Assembly (NCBI GenBank): GCA_965222005.1
Contig: OZ244935.1
Coordinates: 5,208,001-5,272,000, forward strand
DNA from: CBDCTM01 sp965222005
Lineage (GTDB): Bacteria; Bacteroidota; Bacteroidia; Chitinophagales; Saprospiraceae
Direction of reading: 5' to 3'
DNA: 64,000 bases
Shown: positions 1 to 8,530 of the stretch, piece after piece
How the letters are laid out: every line of letters starts with the position of its first letter
Position numbering within the stretch: the first letter of the stretch is position 1
Made by a program: the position numbers and the translations under genes
The notes under the pieces: model-generated
What the model saw: only the letters and a program-made list of their open reading frames with translations
What the model was told of the DNA's origin: nothing
Databases searched by the model: none

Positions 1-507
1 GTAATTCGCGCGGGCTTGCTGGCTATACAGAGCTGTGTCACCCTGTGAATCAACATTGCCAATATTTGTTATCGGCTTGTAAACCGGACGAGCATATTTG
101 AGGTAGTCTAAATTGGTCAGGGCTTGCAAATCATTTATATGCAACCTTCCACAGATGATATTACCAAAGCTATTCACGAATTCAAATCGAAGGTTTTTCA
201 ACTCCTCCACCAACGCTTTATCCTGTCCTTTCGCGATTAATTCAACTAATACATGTTCTTCTTCAATTAGCATATTGGAAAACAAATGGGATCTAGAGAG
301 CATATTGTGCTGTCGATTTCCTGTCTGGCTCAGTGTGCGATGAAGTTGTTGTAGCCCACTAGTGAGCTTGGCTAATGGCGAGTCTTTTTCCGCCACAAAA
401 ACATCTTGAATGTGACTGGCATGGATAAGGTCTTGTTGGGCAAAGGTTGGAATTGAAAAAAACAGGAAAATAAGGAGGACAAACGGCATGTCCAATTTGG
501 CTTGCAT
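1..507 (-). CDS. Subtilisin-like (S8) serine protease, N-terminal part, cut by the window edge
   Basis: Translating the minus strand from ATG 507 gives 169 codons open to the left edge. Residues 1-23 form a signal peptide (hydrophobic FVLLIFLFFSIPTFA, then AQQ). The rest is a helical prodomain-like region ending in VDSQGDTALYSQQARANY. In large secreted S8 peptidases of Saprospiria a segment of this kind sits just before the catalytic Asp strand (usually followed by GxDGTGVxIGVLSDS). The catalytic residues lie outside the window, so the family call rests on this pre-catalytic segment only. An internal ATG at 489 would shorten the signal peptide and leave it without a basic n-region, so 507 is preferred. 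The protein is probably exported, and possibly a T9SS cargo, but its C-terminus is not visible. Confidence 0.6.
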   Translation of the reverse strand, partial: MQAKLDMPFVLLIFLFFSIPTFAQQDLIHASHIQDVFVAEKDSPLAKLTSGLQQLHRTLSQTGNRQHNMLSRSHLFSNMLIEEEHVLVELIAKGQDKALVEELKNLRFEFVNSFGNIICGRLHINDLQALTNLDYLKYARPVYKPITNIGNVDSQGDTALYSQQARANY

Positions 508-699
508 ACTAATTTTGTTAAATGTAACGAATGAATGAATATTGAAAAGTAAAGTCAAATATTATTCCGTTTGCATATTTTCTTCATTAATAGCAGTCAA
601 CAATTGTGACCGTATTAATATATACATTACATTCTGATCATATATGTTCATCTGACAATATCCCCTTTTCAATGAATGCCAAAAAATGTATATGTATCC

Positions 700-1125
700 T
701 TAGAAAGAAGAGACACCAGACCGATTGTCGATCAGAAAGCCTCTGTTGTACAGGTTGTTTTGGTGGTATACATTGACCAGCGGCAAGCCCAGCTGACCGT
801 TCCATCGGGGAGGCTCCTTACTTGGCTTAAAATAGTAATGAACAGAAATATCCAACTGGTGTGTAAGCGGAAGGCGGTCTGTATTGAACGCTTTTACAAC
901 AGGGCGAATGCTCTCGCGAGGAGGATCCATTCCGTTTTGTATTACGTCTATTTCATAATATTCCAGTTTCGAATATGGGCGGCCACTGGCCATTTTCCAT
1001 CCTAATGAAAATGTCCGGTTGGCTACTGTACAATGATTTGCCCATCGCAGTATATGGCGTTGGTCATTGGAGCCAGGAAAATTTTCATCAAAAAAAGTTT
1101 TGAAGTGGTGATAATGGAGCCGACG
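700..1125 (-). pseudogene. C-terminal remnant of a TonB-dependent receptor
   Basis: About 140 codons on the minus strand read like the last beta-strands of a TonB-dependent outer-membrane receptor: NDQRHILRWANH, then FSLGWKMASGRPYSKLEYYE, then THQLDISVHYYF and NVYHQNNLYNRGF, ending in Phe as outer-membrane barrels usually do. There is no plug, signal peptide or earlier barrel, which would need some 600 more residues. The similarity stops at about 1100-1130, exactly where the remnant on the other strand begins. I infer a dead 3' fragment left by a rearrangement. A short unrelated barrel is possible but the strand pattern fits receptors best. Confidence 0.55.
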
Positions 1126-1415
1126 ATCGCAGCTCATCAAGTATTTCCGAAACACCTACAACGAGCAATCTTGAGGTTTTCCCCAATCCATCTGATGGGC
1201 GATTTAGCATCCAATTTGAGGCAGGTAAAATGATAGAACAAGCATTCATTCGGGTTCAAGGCCTCAACGGAAAAGTAGTTTTTCCAAAAGCAGTCAGCGT
1301 AAATGACGCTTTATATCGCCAGGCGCTTGATCTAAGCCATTTGCCGAAAGGGATTTATCTCGTAAATACACAGGCTGGAAAAACATGGCTATCCCGAAAG
1401 CTAGTTCTCAATTGA
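1104..1415 (+). pseudogene. T9SS C-terminal sorting-domain remnant of a lost secreted protein
   Basis: The frame opens after a TGA at 1101-1103. It reads a Ser/Thr-rich linker, then EVFPNPSDGRFSIQF, then VQGLNGKVVFPK, then DLSHLPKGIYLVNTQAG, and ends in SRKLVLN. This is a complete type A T9SS sorting domain (PNP motif, GxxG turn, LPxGIYLV strand, basic C-terminus). Nothing upstream in any plus frame looks like a cargo protein, so the 5' part of the gene is missing. An ATG at 1230 could start a 61-residue peptide, but that would begin in mid-domain. The remnant begins where the receptor remnant on the opposite strand ends. Confidence 0.7.
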
Positions 1416-1469
1416 ACAGGTAATTAGGACGTCTCGCAACAAATAATCAGCATTATGCTGTGGCCAATC

Positions 1470-1506
1470 CTAAGGCTGAGGAATTCCCTTGGCCTTAGCT
1501 TTTTCC
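1470..1506. terminator. Bidirectional terminator hairpin
   Basis: CTAAGGC (1470-1476) pairs perfectly with GCCTTAG (1492-1498), followed by CTTTTTCC. It lies between the plus-strand remnant ending at 1415 and the minus-strand dehydrogenase ending at 1519, so it could serve both. Confidence 0.6.
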
Positions 1507-1518
1507 ACTCTGAGGAGC

Positions 1519-2664
1519 CTATGAGCCTTTCAGTACTTCTCTGGAAATAACCAGTTTCTGAATTTCACTGGTGCCCTCCCCTATTGTACAAAGTTTGGCA
1601 TCCCGATAATGTTTTTCAACAGGAAACTCTTTAATATAGCCATAGCCTCCATGGATTTGCACAGCATCATTTGCAATTTGCACGGCTGCTTCTGAGGCAT
1701 AGTATTTGGCCATTGCAGAGATTTTTGTGCTACTTTTTCCTGCATTTTTGAGGTACCCGGCTTTGCGGGTGAGCAATTCGGCAGCTTGTATTTTTGTTGC
1801 CATATCGGCAAGCTTGAAACTAATCGCTTGGAATTGGGCAATGGCCTTTCCAAATTGCTGACGCTCTTTGGCGTATTGTACGCTGGCCTCATAAGCACCT
1901 TTGGCGATGCCTATAGATAAAGCCGCTATGGAAATGCGCCCACCATCCAATATTTTCATCGATTGGATAAAGCCTTCGCCTACTTCGCCCAAAATTTGGT
2001 CTTTGTGTACCCGGCAATTGTCAAATACCATTTCTGTCGTTTCGGAAGCGCGCATACCGAGCTTGTCTTCCTTTTTGCCCGCGCTAAAACCAGGTGTGCC
2101 GCGCTCTACTACAAAGGCCGTCATTCCGTGGCTATCTAACAGCTCGCCGGTTCGGGCGATTACGACTGCAACATGCCCCGATTTGCCATGCGTAATGAAA
2201 TTTTTAGTACCGTTGAGTATATAATGATCTCCATCTTTTTCAGCCACACATTTCATCCGCCCTGCATCGCTGCCGGTATTGGGCTCCGTAAGGCCCCAGG
2301 CCCCGATCCATTCCCCGCTGGCCAGTTTCGGTAAATATTTGGCCTTTTGTGCTTCATTGGCAAAAGAAAGGATATGATTGGTACAGAGCGAATTGTGGGC
2401 AGCCAGCGAAAGACCGATCGAACCACACACCTTTGCAATCTCTTCGATAATGGTAATATATTCCTGATATCCCAGGCCAGAACCGCCATATTGTTCAGGT
2501 ACCAATACCCCCATAAAGCCATATTTCCCCATTTTGTGAAACAACCCAACCGGAAAATGTTGAGCCTCGTCCCATTCCATCACACGTGAGCGAATGTATT
2601 GTTCGGCGAAATCGCGGGCGCTCTCGCGGATCATCTGCAAATTTTCTGCTGTTGCTACGTTCAT
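1519..2664 (-). CDS. Acyl-CoA dehydrogenase
   Basis: The 381-residue length is that of a classical short/medium-chain acyl-CoA dehydrogenase. It oxidises acyl-CoA to trans-2-enoyl-CoA with FAD and passes electrons to ETF, in the cytoplasm. Visible signatures in order: N-terminal helical domain; GAWGLTEPNTGSDAG (FAD/substrate strand); KNFITHG; a middle beta-domain; and a C-terminal helical domain with RQQFGKAIAQFQ, AVQIHGGYGY and CTIGEGTSEIQ. The Glu in IGEGT is the usual catalytic base position of the butyryl/short-chain type. It is a single gene; a TATCTTTG box at 2785-2792 (minus) is a possible -7 element 121 bases upstream. Substrate chain length cannot be read from sequence alone. Confidence 0.93.
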   Translation of the reverse strand: MNVATAENLQMIRESARDFAEQYIRSRVMEWDEAQHFPVGLFHKMGKYGFMGVLVPEQYGGSGLGYQEYITIIEEIAKVCGSIGLSLAAHNSLCTNHILSFANEAQKAKYLPKLASGEWIGAWGLTEPNTGSDAGRMKCVAEKDGDHYILNGTKNFITHGKSGHVAVVIARTGELLDSHGMTAFVVERGTPGFSAGKKEDKLGMRASETTEMVFDNCRVHKDQILGEVGEGFIQSMKILDGGRISIAALSIGIAKGAYEASVQYAKERQQFGKAIAQFQAISFKLADMATKIQAAELLTRKAGYLKNAGKSSTKISAMAKYYASEAAVQIANDAVQIHGGYGYIKEFPVEKHYRDAKLCTIGEGTSEIQKLVISREVLKGS

Positions 2665-3186
2665 ATGACCTTCAATTATCTTGGTTTACTACTGACAAAA
2701 AGAAAAAATTATATATTGTAATACGAAAAGTATAAGCTTTTGTTAATCAGACAGATAGTGACTAAATCTTAGATTTTAGTAACACAAAGATATGTTTTTT
2801 AAAACAAGGAATTGATAGTCATAGCCTCAAAAAGGTCAGCTTTATGATATTGGAGAGGCAATCAAAAGGACAGGAGTGGGCCGCCAGAAATATTTACAGG
2901 AATATTTATTTAGCACGGATCAGAAAATAAATTGCTGCTTTCAAGCGATTAGCAAGAGAATAAGTGATCCCAAAAGCAATCTGGCCGAGCGAATCGTCAG
3001 AACCAAAAGAGAGAACTTTATTTTTGGGCTGTACCCAAAAAACTTTAGAACACATCTTTTGTTATGATTAGTCGAAGAAATAAACTGCTCTATCCAGAAT
3101 ACAATCACGATGGGCCAAATCGCCTTAGTTTTGTAGCAAAATAACAGTTTTTCTGTTTGCTCTGAAAAAACCAAAATTCGATCATC
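2665..3186. other. 522-bp intergenic region with two outward -7 boxes
   Basis: No convincing gene is seen. A minus-strand TATCTTTG (2785-2792) faces the acyl-CoA dehydrogenase, and a plus-strand TAGTTTTG (3126-3133) lies 54 bases before the CotH-like gene. Neither has a good TTTG at the -33 distance. Short ORFs here have no recognisable features. Confidence 0.4.
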
Positions 3187-4287
3187 ATGTGTATCCGTCT
3201 TTTGTTATGTGTATGGGTTGTGGTGGCCACCCTTTCGAATAGCCTGCCCCTTCAGGCCCAAAACTCGCTACCCCCGAAAGTGGCTTTTCTCAGCAATTGG
3301 AACGCCAATAATGGGAATAGTTTTTTTAGTTATATTGATTCTGACTCCATCCTTGAGGTAGAGCTGTTTACCGATATGAAGCTGTTGATCGAAAATAAAA
3401 AGAAGGACGAATATCAAGCGGCTACTATTCGCTTTTTCAAACCCGATGGACAGCCTTTTGAGCGTGATGTAAAGATCAAGGCAAGAGGAAAGAGCCGCAG
3501 AAATATATGTGATTTTCCTCCTGTAAAGCTAAAATTTGCCAAAGATGACCTACTCGATGCAGGATTCACTAGTCAATTCAATAAACTCAAATTAGTTACA
3601 CATTGCTTCAGCAGCAAAGGCAGTGAGGAAAAGCTGCTCAAAGAATACCTTGCTTACAAACTATACAATCAACTGACCGACATCAGTTATCGAGTTCAGC
3701 TGGTGCGAATCCGCTACCTGGATACGAAAAACAAGTTCAAGCCTTTTGATAAATATGCGTTTTTCATTGAGAATAGCAACGAATTGGCCCATCGGCTCAC
3801 CGCCGAGCGGGTAGAACAATACAATGTCCGGCCCATCCAAATGAATAGTCGCCAGCACCTGCTGTTAGCACTCTTTCAATATATGATCGGCAACACCGAC
3901 TGGCGAATTGATTTGATGCACAATCTGAAATTGTTGCGTACACCCAGCCAGCAAGGTTTGGTAGCAGTGCCTTATGATTTTGATTTTTCCGGCCTGGTAA
4001 ACAACAAATATGCGATCCCCAATCCTGACTTGGGCACCTTCAGTGTGCGTGACAGGGTATTTCAGGGGGCTTGCCCTGATGAAAAAGAAATGACAGAAGT
4101 TTTGGCATTTCTGAAGGAAAAGAAGAGCCAACTCATCAGCCTTTGCGAAAAATTTGACGTGATGCACAAAAAGGAAAGAAAGGATGCCGCTCAGTTTATC
4201 AAATCCTTTTATGAGGAAATTGAGGATATTGAACAGCTGAAAGCTCTATTGGCGAAGGCTTGCTCGATGGCAGAGGCTGCTGATTGA
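3187..4287 (+). CDS. Secreted CotH-like (atypical kinase fold) protein, copy 1
   Basis: 366 residues with a signal peptide (about 1-25, ending in LQAQ). The rest has the order of motifs seen in CotH-type secreted kinases: KIKARGKSRR (like the RGxS loop), KLVTHC, then a helical core, then FQYMIGNTDWR, HNLKLL and VPYDFDFSGLVN. The Asp in GNTDW, the Asn in HN and the Asp in DFD would be the catalytic and metal ligands by analogy. CotH proteins phosphorylate coat or secreted proteins in spores and other extracellular settings; here the substrate is unknown. The next gene is a paralogue with the same motifs. A TAGTTTTG box at 3126-3133 lies at the usual promoter distance. Kinase activity is an inference; an alternative is a structural protein using the same fold. 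Confidence 0.55.
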   Translation: MCIRLLLCVWVVVATLSNSLPLQAQNSLPPKVAFLSNWNANNGNSFFSYIDSDSILEVELFTDMKLLIENKKKDEYQAATIRFFKPDGQPFERDVKIKARGKSRRNICDFPPVKLKFAKDDLLDAGFTSQFNKLKLVTHCFSSKGSEEKLLKEYLAYKLYNQLTDISYRVQLVRIRYLDTKNKFKPFDKYAFFIENSNELAHRLTAERVEQYNVRPIQMNSRQHLLLALFQYMIGNTDWRIDLMHNLKLLRTPSQQGLVAVPYDFDFSGLVNNKYAIPNPDLGTFSVRDRVFQGACPDEKEMTEVLAFLKEKKSQLISLCEKFDVMHKKERKDAAQFIKSFYEEIEDIEQLKALLAKACSMAEAAD

Positions 4288-4394
4288 TTGTGCTGCCGAA
4301 TCCCCTCTCACCTTCTCCAATTTGACAAAAACCTTTATTTTGTATGACTTTGGCTTATCGTCAGAGCATCCTTTTTACCATATATCTCCTAGCC

Positions 4395-5471
4395 ATGAAA
4401 ATTCGATCCTCAACTCCTCACTTGTTCTTGTTCTTGTTATTCTTTCATTTCCTGCCGATTGTAGCGGCCCAATCAGAGGTAGCTCAGGCCCTTGCGGATA
4501 GCACAAAGCCGAGTATTTTTGAATTCTTCAATAGCGGCAATGCACAAGGGGAACTATTAAAAGTAGAATTACGAGCCAATTTCAAAAAATTGATAAAAAG
4601 GAAATATCGCAATGAATACTTGCCCGCCACTATAAGCTACTCCATTGATAATCAGTCATTTATAGATTCTGTCGGTGTTCGTCCGCGTGGAAAATCGCGC
4701 AGAAAAATTTGCCACTTGCCACCCATAAAAATTAAATATTCTAAAGCAACTTTGAAATCGAAGGGTCTGCGAAAATTTAAAACTTTAAAATTGGTTAATC
4801 ATTGTCGTACTTCCAGCCAGAATCAGGAAATCATTTTGCGGGAGTATTTGATCTACAAATTGTATGAGGTTTTGACAGACGTCAGTTTCAGGGTACAATT
4901 AATCGAAGTGGATTATGTAGATACCGGGCGGCGGAATAAAAAAACCAGTCGCTATGCCTTTATTATTGAAAACAACGATGAAATGGCAAGCCGCCTGGGC
5001 GGCACTATGTATGATCCAACCAACGTAAACCCGGAAGCTTTAGAGCTCATTGCGTACCATCAACTTTGCCTGTTTCAATATATGGTGGGCAATACAGACT
5101 GGCATCTGAAACAGCAGCACAACATCAAAATTGTGCGGCCGGATTCTGGGAAATACATGTTGGCCATCCCTTATGATTTCGATTATTGCGGGATGGTAAA
5201 TGCCTACTATGCCGTGCCTAATAAAAATATTAATATTGATAATGTGCGTACCCGCTTGTATATGGGCAAGTGTTTTCCGATGGAAGTGTATGCTCCGTTG
5301 ATCCAAAAATTTAAGGATAATAAGTCATCTTTCTACAACCTGATCGATCAGTTTGAACTGCTCAACGGAAATCAGCGTGCAGACATGCGCGCCTATCTGG
5401 ATGAGTATTTTGATGAGCTTGATAATAAAAAACGACTTGTGGAGAAGCTAAGATGGAAATGTGGAAGCTGA
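4395..5471 (+). CDS. Secreted CotH-like (atypical kinase fold) protein, copy 2
   Basis: ATG 4395 gives MKIRSSTPHLFLFLLFF followed by a cleavage region ending in VAAQ, a proper signal peptide; an upstream ATG at 4344 would add 17 residues before it and is less likely. The mature protein is a paralogue of the preceding gene with the same spacing: VRPRGKSRRKICHLPP, LVNHC, a helical core, FQYMVGNTDWH, HNIKIV and IPYDFDYCGMVNAYYA. The putative catalytic Asp, Asn and Asp are all kept. The gene lies 107 bases after copy 1, with its own box TATTTTG at 4336-4342, 53 bases before the start, almost the same spacing as for copy 1. The pair therefore looks like a tandem duplication including the promoter. 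Divergence is substantial, so the duplication is not recent. Confidence 0.55.
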   Translation: MKIRSSTPHLFLFLLFFHFLPIVAAQSEVAQALADSTKPSIFEFFNSGNAQGELLKVELRANFKKLIKRKYRNEYLPATISYSIDNQSFIDSVGVRPRGKSRRKICHLPPIKIKYSKATLKSKGLRKFKTLKLVNHCRTSSQNQEIILREYLIYKLYEVLTDVSFRVQLIEVDYVDTGRRNKKTSRYAFIIENNDEMASRLGGTMYDPTNVNPEALELIAYHQLCLFQYMVGNTDWHLKQQHNIKIVRPDSGKYMLAIPYDFDYCGMVNAYYAVPNKNINIDNVRTRLYMGKCFPMEVYAPLIQKFKDNKSSFYNLIDQFELLNGNQRADMRAYLDEYFDELDNKKRLVEKLRWKCGS

Positions 5472-5499
5472 GGGATGAGTGAAGTGTGGCGAACCCGAA

Positions 5500-5910
5500 C
5501 GGGCGATCCTCGTTTTTGTTGCAGGCTTGATCAGTGCAAATTGCTTTTTCCGGATCAGGCTCACACTAGCCTTTTTAGGAGTAATTACGACATCGGCTCC
5601 AAATGTTTTAACAACAGATAATAGCTTCTCAAATATGGGCTTCAAATTCTCCTTCCCTCTATATTGGTTAGCCACTATACCGCGCGTGTTTGGAAATTGC
5701 TTTTGAAAGCAATACAATCGTATTGGCATAGCCATGAGTTATTCCGTGGGTCGTTTTTAAAAAATTGACTGCTTCCGAATGTTTTCCAAAAGACTCCTGC
5801 TTTAGTATCTGCAACCATTCATCCAATGCCTTGCTTGTCTTCTTCGGCATATTGACGATCATTGAAGCGAGTGCCTTATCCGTTTTCAATTCATTAATCG
5901 AGTTATACAA
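5500..5910 (-). pseudogene. Frameshifted, truncated DUF4287/DUF5655 protein gene
   Basis: The N-terminal half (from about 5910) reads a DUF4287 domain: MIVNMPKKTSKALDEWLQIL then FLKTTHGITHGYANTIV. The C-terminal half is in another frame: VANQYRGKENLKPIFEKLL then ITPKKASVSLIRKKQFALIK, which is the usual second half (DUF5655-like) of the same family. The switch falls at 5684-5711, where the sequence matches the end of the MITE at 19243-19404. Family similarity also stops at about 5500 (KPATKTRI), after which unrelated codons run to 5448. The gene thus has a frameshift and a lost C-terminus. No standard ATG fits the true start; a TTG at 5910 directly follows the sigma-factor stop. Function of the intact family is poorly known. 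Confidence 0.7.
5684..5711. repeat. MITE-end scar inside the DUF4287 pseudogene
   Basis: Twenty-seven of 28 bases, starting GCGTGTTTGGAAATTGC, match the right terminal region of the MITE at 19243-19404 (read inward). The first 22 are identical. The scar sits exactly at the frame break of the pseudogene, suggesting a past insertion followed by loss of most of the element. Confidence 0.65.
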
Positions 5911-6447
5911 TCAATTGGCGCTGAAAGCCAGATCATAATGCTGCTGATAGGCTTTTTTGATTTGCCGACGTGCGATAAAGATGCGGCTTTTTACTGTGCC
6001 CAGCGGCAGCTCTAGCTGTTGAGCAATTTCGTCATAACTATACCCTTGATAAAACAGCTGAAAAGGAGTGCTGAAGCGGGGATCGACCTTATCAATGATG
6101 GCTCCCAACTCCTTCATGAGCATATTGGATTCGGCATCGTTTCGCGCTTGTGGCCTATCCTGAGCATGGCGGCCGACCTTATCATTGACGTAAGCCGTAA
6201 AGCGCTTGCGGCGGCGATAGCCATTGATAAAGGCATTGCGCATGATGGTCTTCATCCAGGCCATAAAGTTGGTCCCTGCTCTGAATTTTTCGCTATTCTT
6301 TAATGCCAGATATAAGGTCTCCTGATACAGATCTTCTGCATCGCTCGTATCTCTGGTCAGGCTCATGGCAAAAGCATACAATTGATTAGCCGATTTTTGT
6401 GATAAACTTTCCAGCAAATTTCTGGGAATATTGCGCTCTGCATTCAT
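5911..6447 (-). CDS. ECF-type RNA polymerase sigma factor
   Basis: 178 residues from ATG 6447, typical for ECF sigma factors. Region 2 is seen in LYAFAMSLTRDTSDAEDLYQ and MKTIMRNAFINGYRR (the -10 recognition and core-binding helices). Region 4 is seen in GYSYDEIAQQLELPLGTVKSR (helix-turn-helix for the -35 element). No anti-sigma gene is adjacent; the neighbours are the DUF4287 pseudogene (downstream, abutting its stop) and a long intergenic region. The reading frame continues 15 codons upstream to a TTG, but ATG 6447 gives the normal family N-terminus. Target genes cannot be inferred. It is distinct from the second ECF sigma at 35946. Confidence 0.9.
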   Translation of the reverse strand: MNAERNIPRNLLESLSQKSANQLYAFAMSLTRDTSDAEDLYQETLYLALKNSEKFRAGTNFMAWMKTIMRNAFINGYRRRKRFTAYVNDKVGRHAQDRPQARNDAESNMLMKELGAIIDKVDPRFSTPFQLFYQGYSYDEIAQQLELPLGTVKSRIFIARRQIKKAYQQHYDLAFSAN

Positions 6448-7063
6448 AGTATTCGATTTGCAACCCACCATTACACAATACGTCTCTCTCAATTGGATGC
6501 AATAGTGGATGTATTCAATTTTTCTAAATCTGGTTTTGTAAGCAATTCAAGCTTTGGTAATAATAAGGTAATAATAAGGCTGAATATAGCTACCGCAGTA
6601 TCAGCAAAACGCTTTTTTAGACCAGCAGGCAAGAATTACCGATCAAGTAAAGCTCAAAGTTGTCTTCCCTTTTTAGACTACTGTATCGTGCGCTTTGTCA
6701 AATCTTGTGCATACACAGAAAACTTGGCAAAGCGGGATAAACTTCAAACCTGTAGGAAATGCACAAAACTTGGCGGCTTGAAGTATAGATAGATAAAAGA
6801 GGCAATACGAAAGACTGCCTATGATAAACACCATGCATAAAGAGCTGATTATTAGCATTTTAGCACCCAGCCTGATGAAATAAGCAGGCTCAGCTTCCCG
6901 ATAGTCCTGAACATTTTCAGGATCAAGGTTATCGGGATATGCTGAAGCCTGTTTACAAACAACTATTTGGAAACACTACAAAACTCAATGAATAAACGCA
7001 ACAGTATAGAATGCCCTTCTTACTGAGCTTCAGCTAGCTCTCAACCTTTCTGTTAGTCATCCC
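6448..7063. other. 616-bp intergenic region with palindromic elements
   Basis: No gene is recognised. It holds a 67-nt hairpin (6885-6951, listed separately). It also holds a loosely palindromic stretch at 6706-6767, where TTGTGCAT is answered by ATGCACAA; parts of this resemble 56890-56925. Confidence 0.4.
6885..6951. repeat. Long multi-segment hairpin
   Basis: Four arm segments pair in order: CAGGCT with AGCCTG, CAGC with GCTG, CCCGATA with TATCGGG, and TCCTGA with TCAGGA, around a 6-nt loop. No T-run follows either arm, so it is not a plain terminator. It may be a copy of a dispersed intergenic palindrome or a structured RNA. Confidence 0.5.
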
Positions 7064-7750
7064 CTAGCTGCTGGCCGAAGCAAGCGCCAGCGACTCAAGT
7101 TCCGGGGCAGTGGAAAGTGGCTCTTCAGAAGTAGCCGGTGCGCGGAGCAGCGAATCTTTCGGCCATTCAATATTCCATGCTTCCTCCATTTCTTTGGCTT
7201 CTACATTCAACATATGCCATTGATACAATGAAGGATAATGTTTGGATAGCCAGCTACTCTCCGGCACGGTCATCAACTCCTCATCCGCTTCAATAACAGG
7301 CTGTACATTGGCATGCTCTTCCAGGGAAAGCAAACAATCCAGGTAGCCCTTATCATCGACACCAACCTTTTGGTGGCGGGCAAAGGCTCGATGTGCGGCA
7401 AATAGCAGAGCTTCGGCAGTCGGGCTAGCCAGCTCACGCTCCGGAAGATGATGAAAAAGTACTTCCGGCTGCTGAATTGCCGCCTCAAAAAATTCCTTGC
7501 CCTGATATATCAGCCAGGCGCTGAAATCTTCAAAAACATCATCAGCCAGAGAACCGTTGAGCAAGAAGCAGGCATCCACTGAAGGGCGGGTCAGGGCAGC
7601 TGCCATTTGGGTTCGAAAAATGTTTAAAAATGCAACGATCTCCGTTGCCTGGCATTCACTAAGGCTTTCTTCCAAAATCTCAACGCCTTTGGAAATGGGT
7701 TCAATGGCACGCGCAGCTTTGATGAGCCGCCAAAATTTTACTTCATTCAT
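7064..7750 (-). CDS. DUF4240 domain protein
   Basis: 228 residues. The N-terminal MNEVKFWRLIKAARA and the later FLLNGSLADDVFEDFSAWLI and QGKEFFEAAIQQPEVL match the pattern of DUF4240 proteins (a WGR-associated family in many bacteria, roughly 170-180 residues). The C-terminal 40 residues are an acidic low-complexity tail (EEPLSTAPELESLALASASS) not expected in the family. No signal peptide is present, so it is cytoplasmic. Function is unknown. It is divergent from the GNAT gene, sharing an AT-rich 238-bp intergenic region without a clear promoter consensus. Confidence 0.7.
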   Translation of the reverse strand: MNEVKFWRLIKAARAIEPISKGVEILEESLSECQATEIVAFLNIFRTQMAAALTRPSVDACFLLNGSLADDVFEDFSAWLIYQGKEFFEAAIQQPEVLFHHLPERELASPTAEALLFAAHRAFARHQKVGVDDKGYLDCLLSLEEHANVQPVIEADEELMTVPESSWLSKHYPSLYQWHMLNVEAKEMEEAWNIEWPKDSLLRAPATSEEPLSTAPELESLALASASS

Positions 7751-7988
7751 AGTGCTTAAATTTTAGGTGATAGATGAATACTTTCTGATAGCGGAATAAG
7801 GGATATTAAAAATCCCCACTTTATTATTACATTATTCTTTAATGTGTTTTTCTTTTTTGGCTTTTTGTACCTTGCTCAACCTGAGCACAATTTATAACCT
7901 TTTTGATAAAAAACAAAATATTTTTCACTTTTTTGATTTCAAAAATCACTTTTTTTCATTCATTGTTCACAAATAAGTGTTAAAAAAT

Positions 7989-8510
7989 ATGCTGCCTGCT
8001 CTACACATCCGAACAGAACTCCCTGAAGATCAGCCGTTTATACATCAGCTCCTTCAAGCGGCCTTTGGCCAACCCGACGAAGCCCAATTAGTGGATCGGC
8101 TTCGCTCCGATGAAGCCTTTTTGCCGCAGCTGGCGCTGCTGGCCGAACAAGACAAACACATTGTCGGGCACATCGCATTCAGTCAGGTGAGGATCGAAGA
8201 AGGAGCTAAAAGCTATCGCTCGCTGGCGCTAGCACCAATGGCTGTGCAGCCAGCACATCAAAAGCTTGGCATCGGCAGCCTGCTTGTCAGAGCTGGTCTT
8301 GACCGGGCCCGCCAATTGGGCCACCAATCTGTAATCGTACTAGGCCATGCCAACTACTATCCGCGCTTTGGCTTTCAACCTGCCAGCCGCTGGAATATTC
8401 GCCCGCCCTTTGAGGTTGCCGATGAGGTGTTTATGGCGCTGGAATTGGAAGCCGGGGCGTTGGAGGGGATAAGTGGAAAGGTAAGATATGCAGAGGCATT
8501 TGGAATGTAG
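7989..8510 (+). CDS. GNAT-family N-acetyltransferase (YhbS-like)
   Basis: 173 residues. The start at ATG 7989 gives MLPALHIRTELPEDQPFI, the normal beta1-alpha1 of GNAT proteins; a GTG at 7977 would add four residues. The acetyl-CoA binding motif A is seen as LAPMAVQPAHQKLGIGSLLV (the Q/RxxGxG/A loop is QKLGIG). NYYPRFGFQPA is the characteristic C-terminal segment of YhbS/COG3153 proteins. It transfers acetyl from acetyl-CoA to an amino group; the substrate is not identifiable. The gene converges with the phosphatase gene ending at 8531. Confidence 0.85.
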   Translation: MLPALHIRTELPEDQPFIHQLLQAAFGQPDEAQLVDRLRSDEAFLPQLALLAEQDKHIVGHIAFSQVRIEEGAKSYRSLALAPMAVQPAHQKLGIGSLLVRAGLDRARQLGHQSVIVLGHANYYPRFGFQPASRWNIRPPFEVADEVFMALELEAGALEGISGKVRYAEAFGM

Positions 8511-8530
8511 ATGATTCAAGTGCAGATCAC

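Noticed and set aside
700..1005. Plus-strand ORF at 676-1005
   Set aside because: Composition is not protein-like; the minus strand has the beta-barrel pattern.
2941..3174. Hydrophobic 77-codon ORF on the minus strand
   Set aside because: No family features, and it overlaps the promoter of the CotH-like gene.
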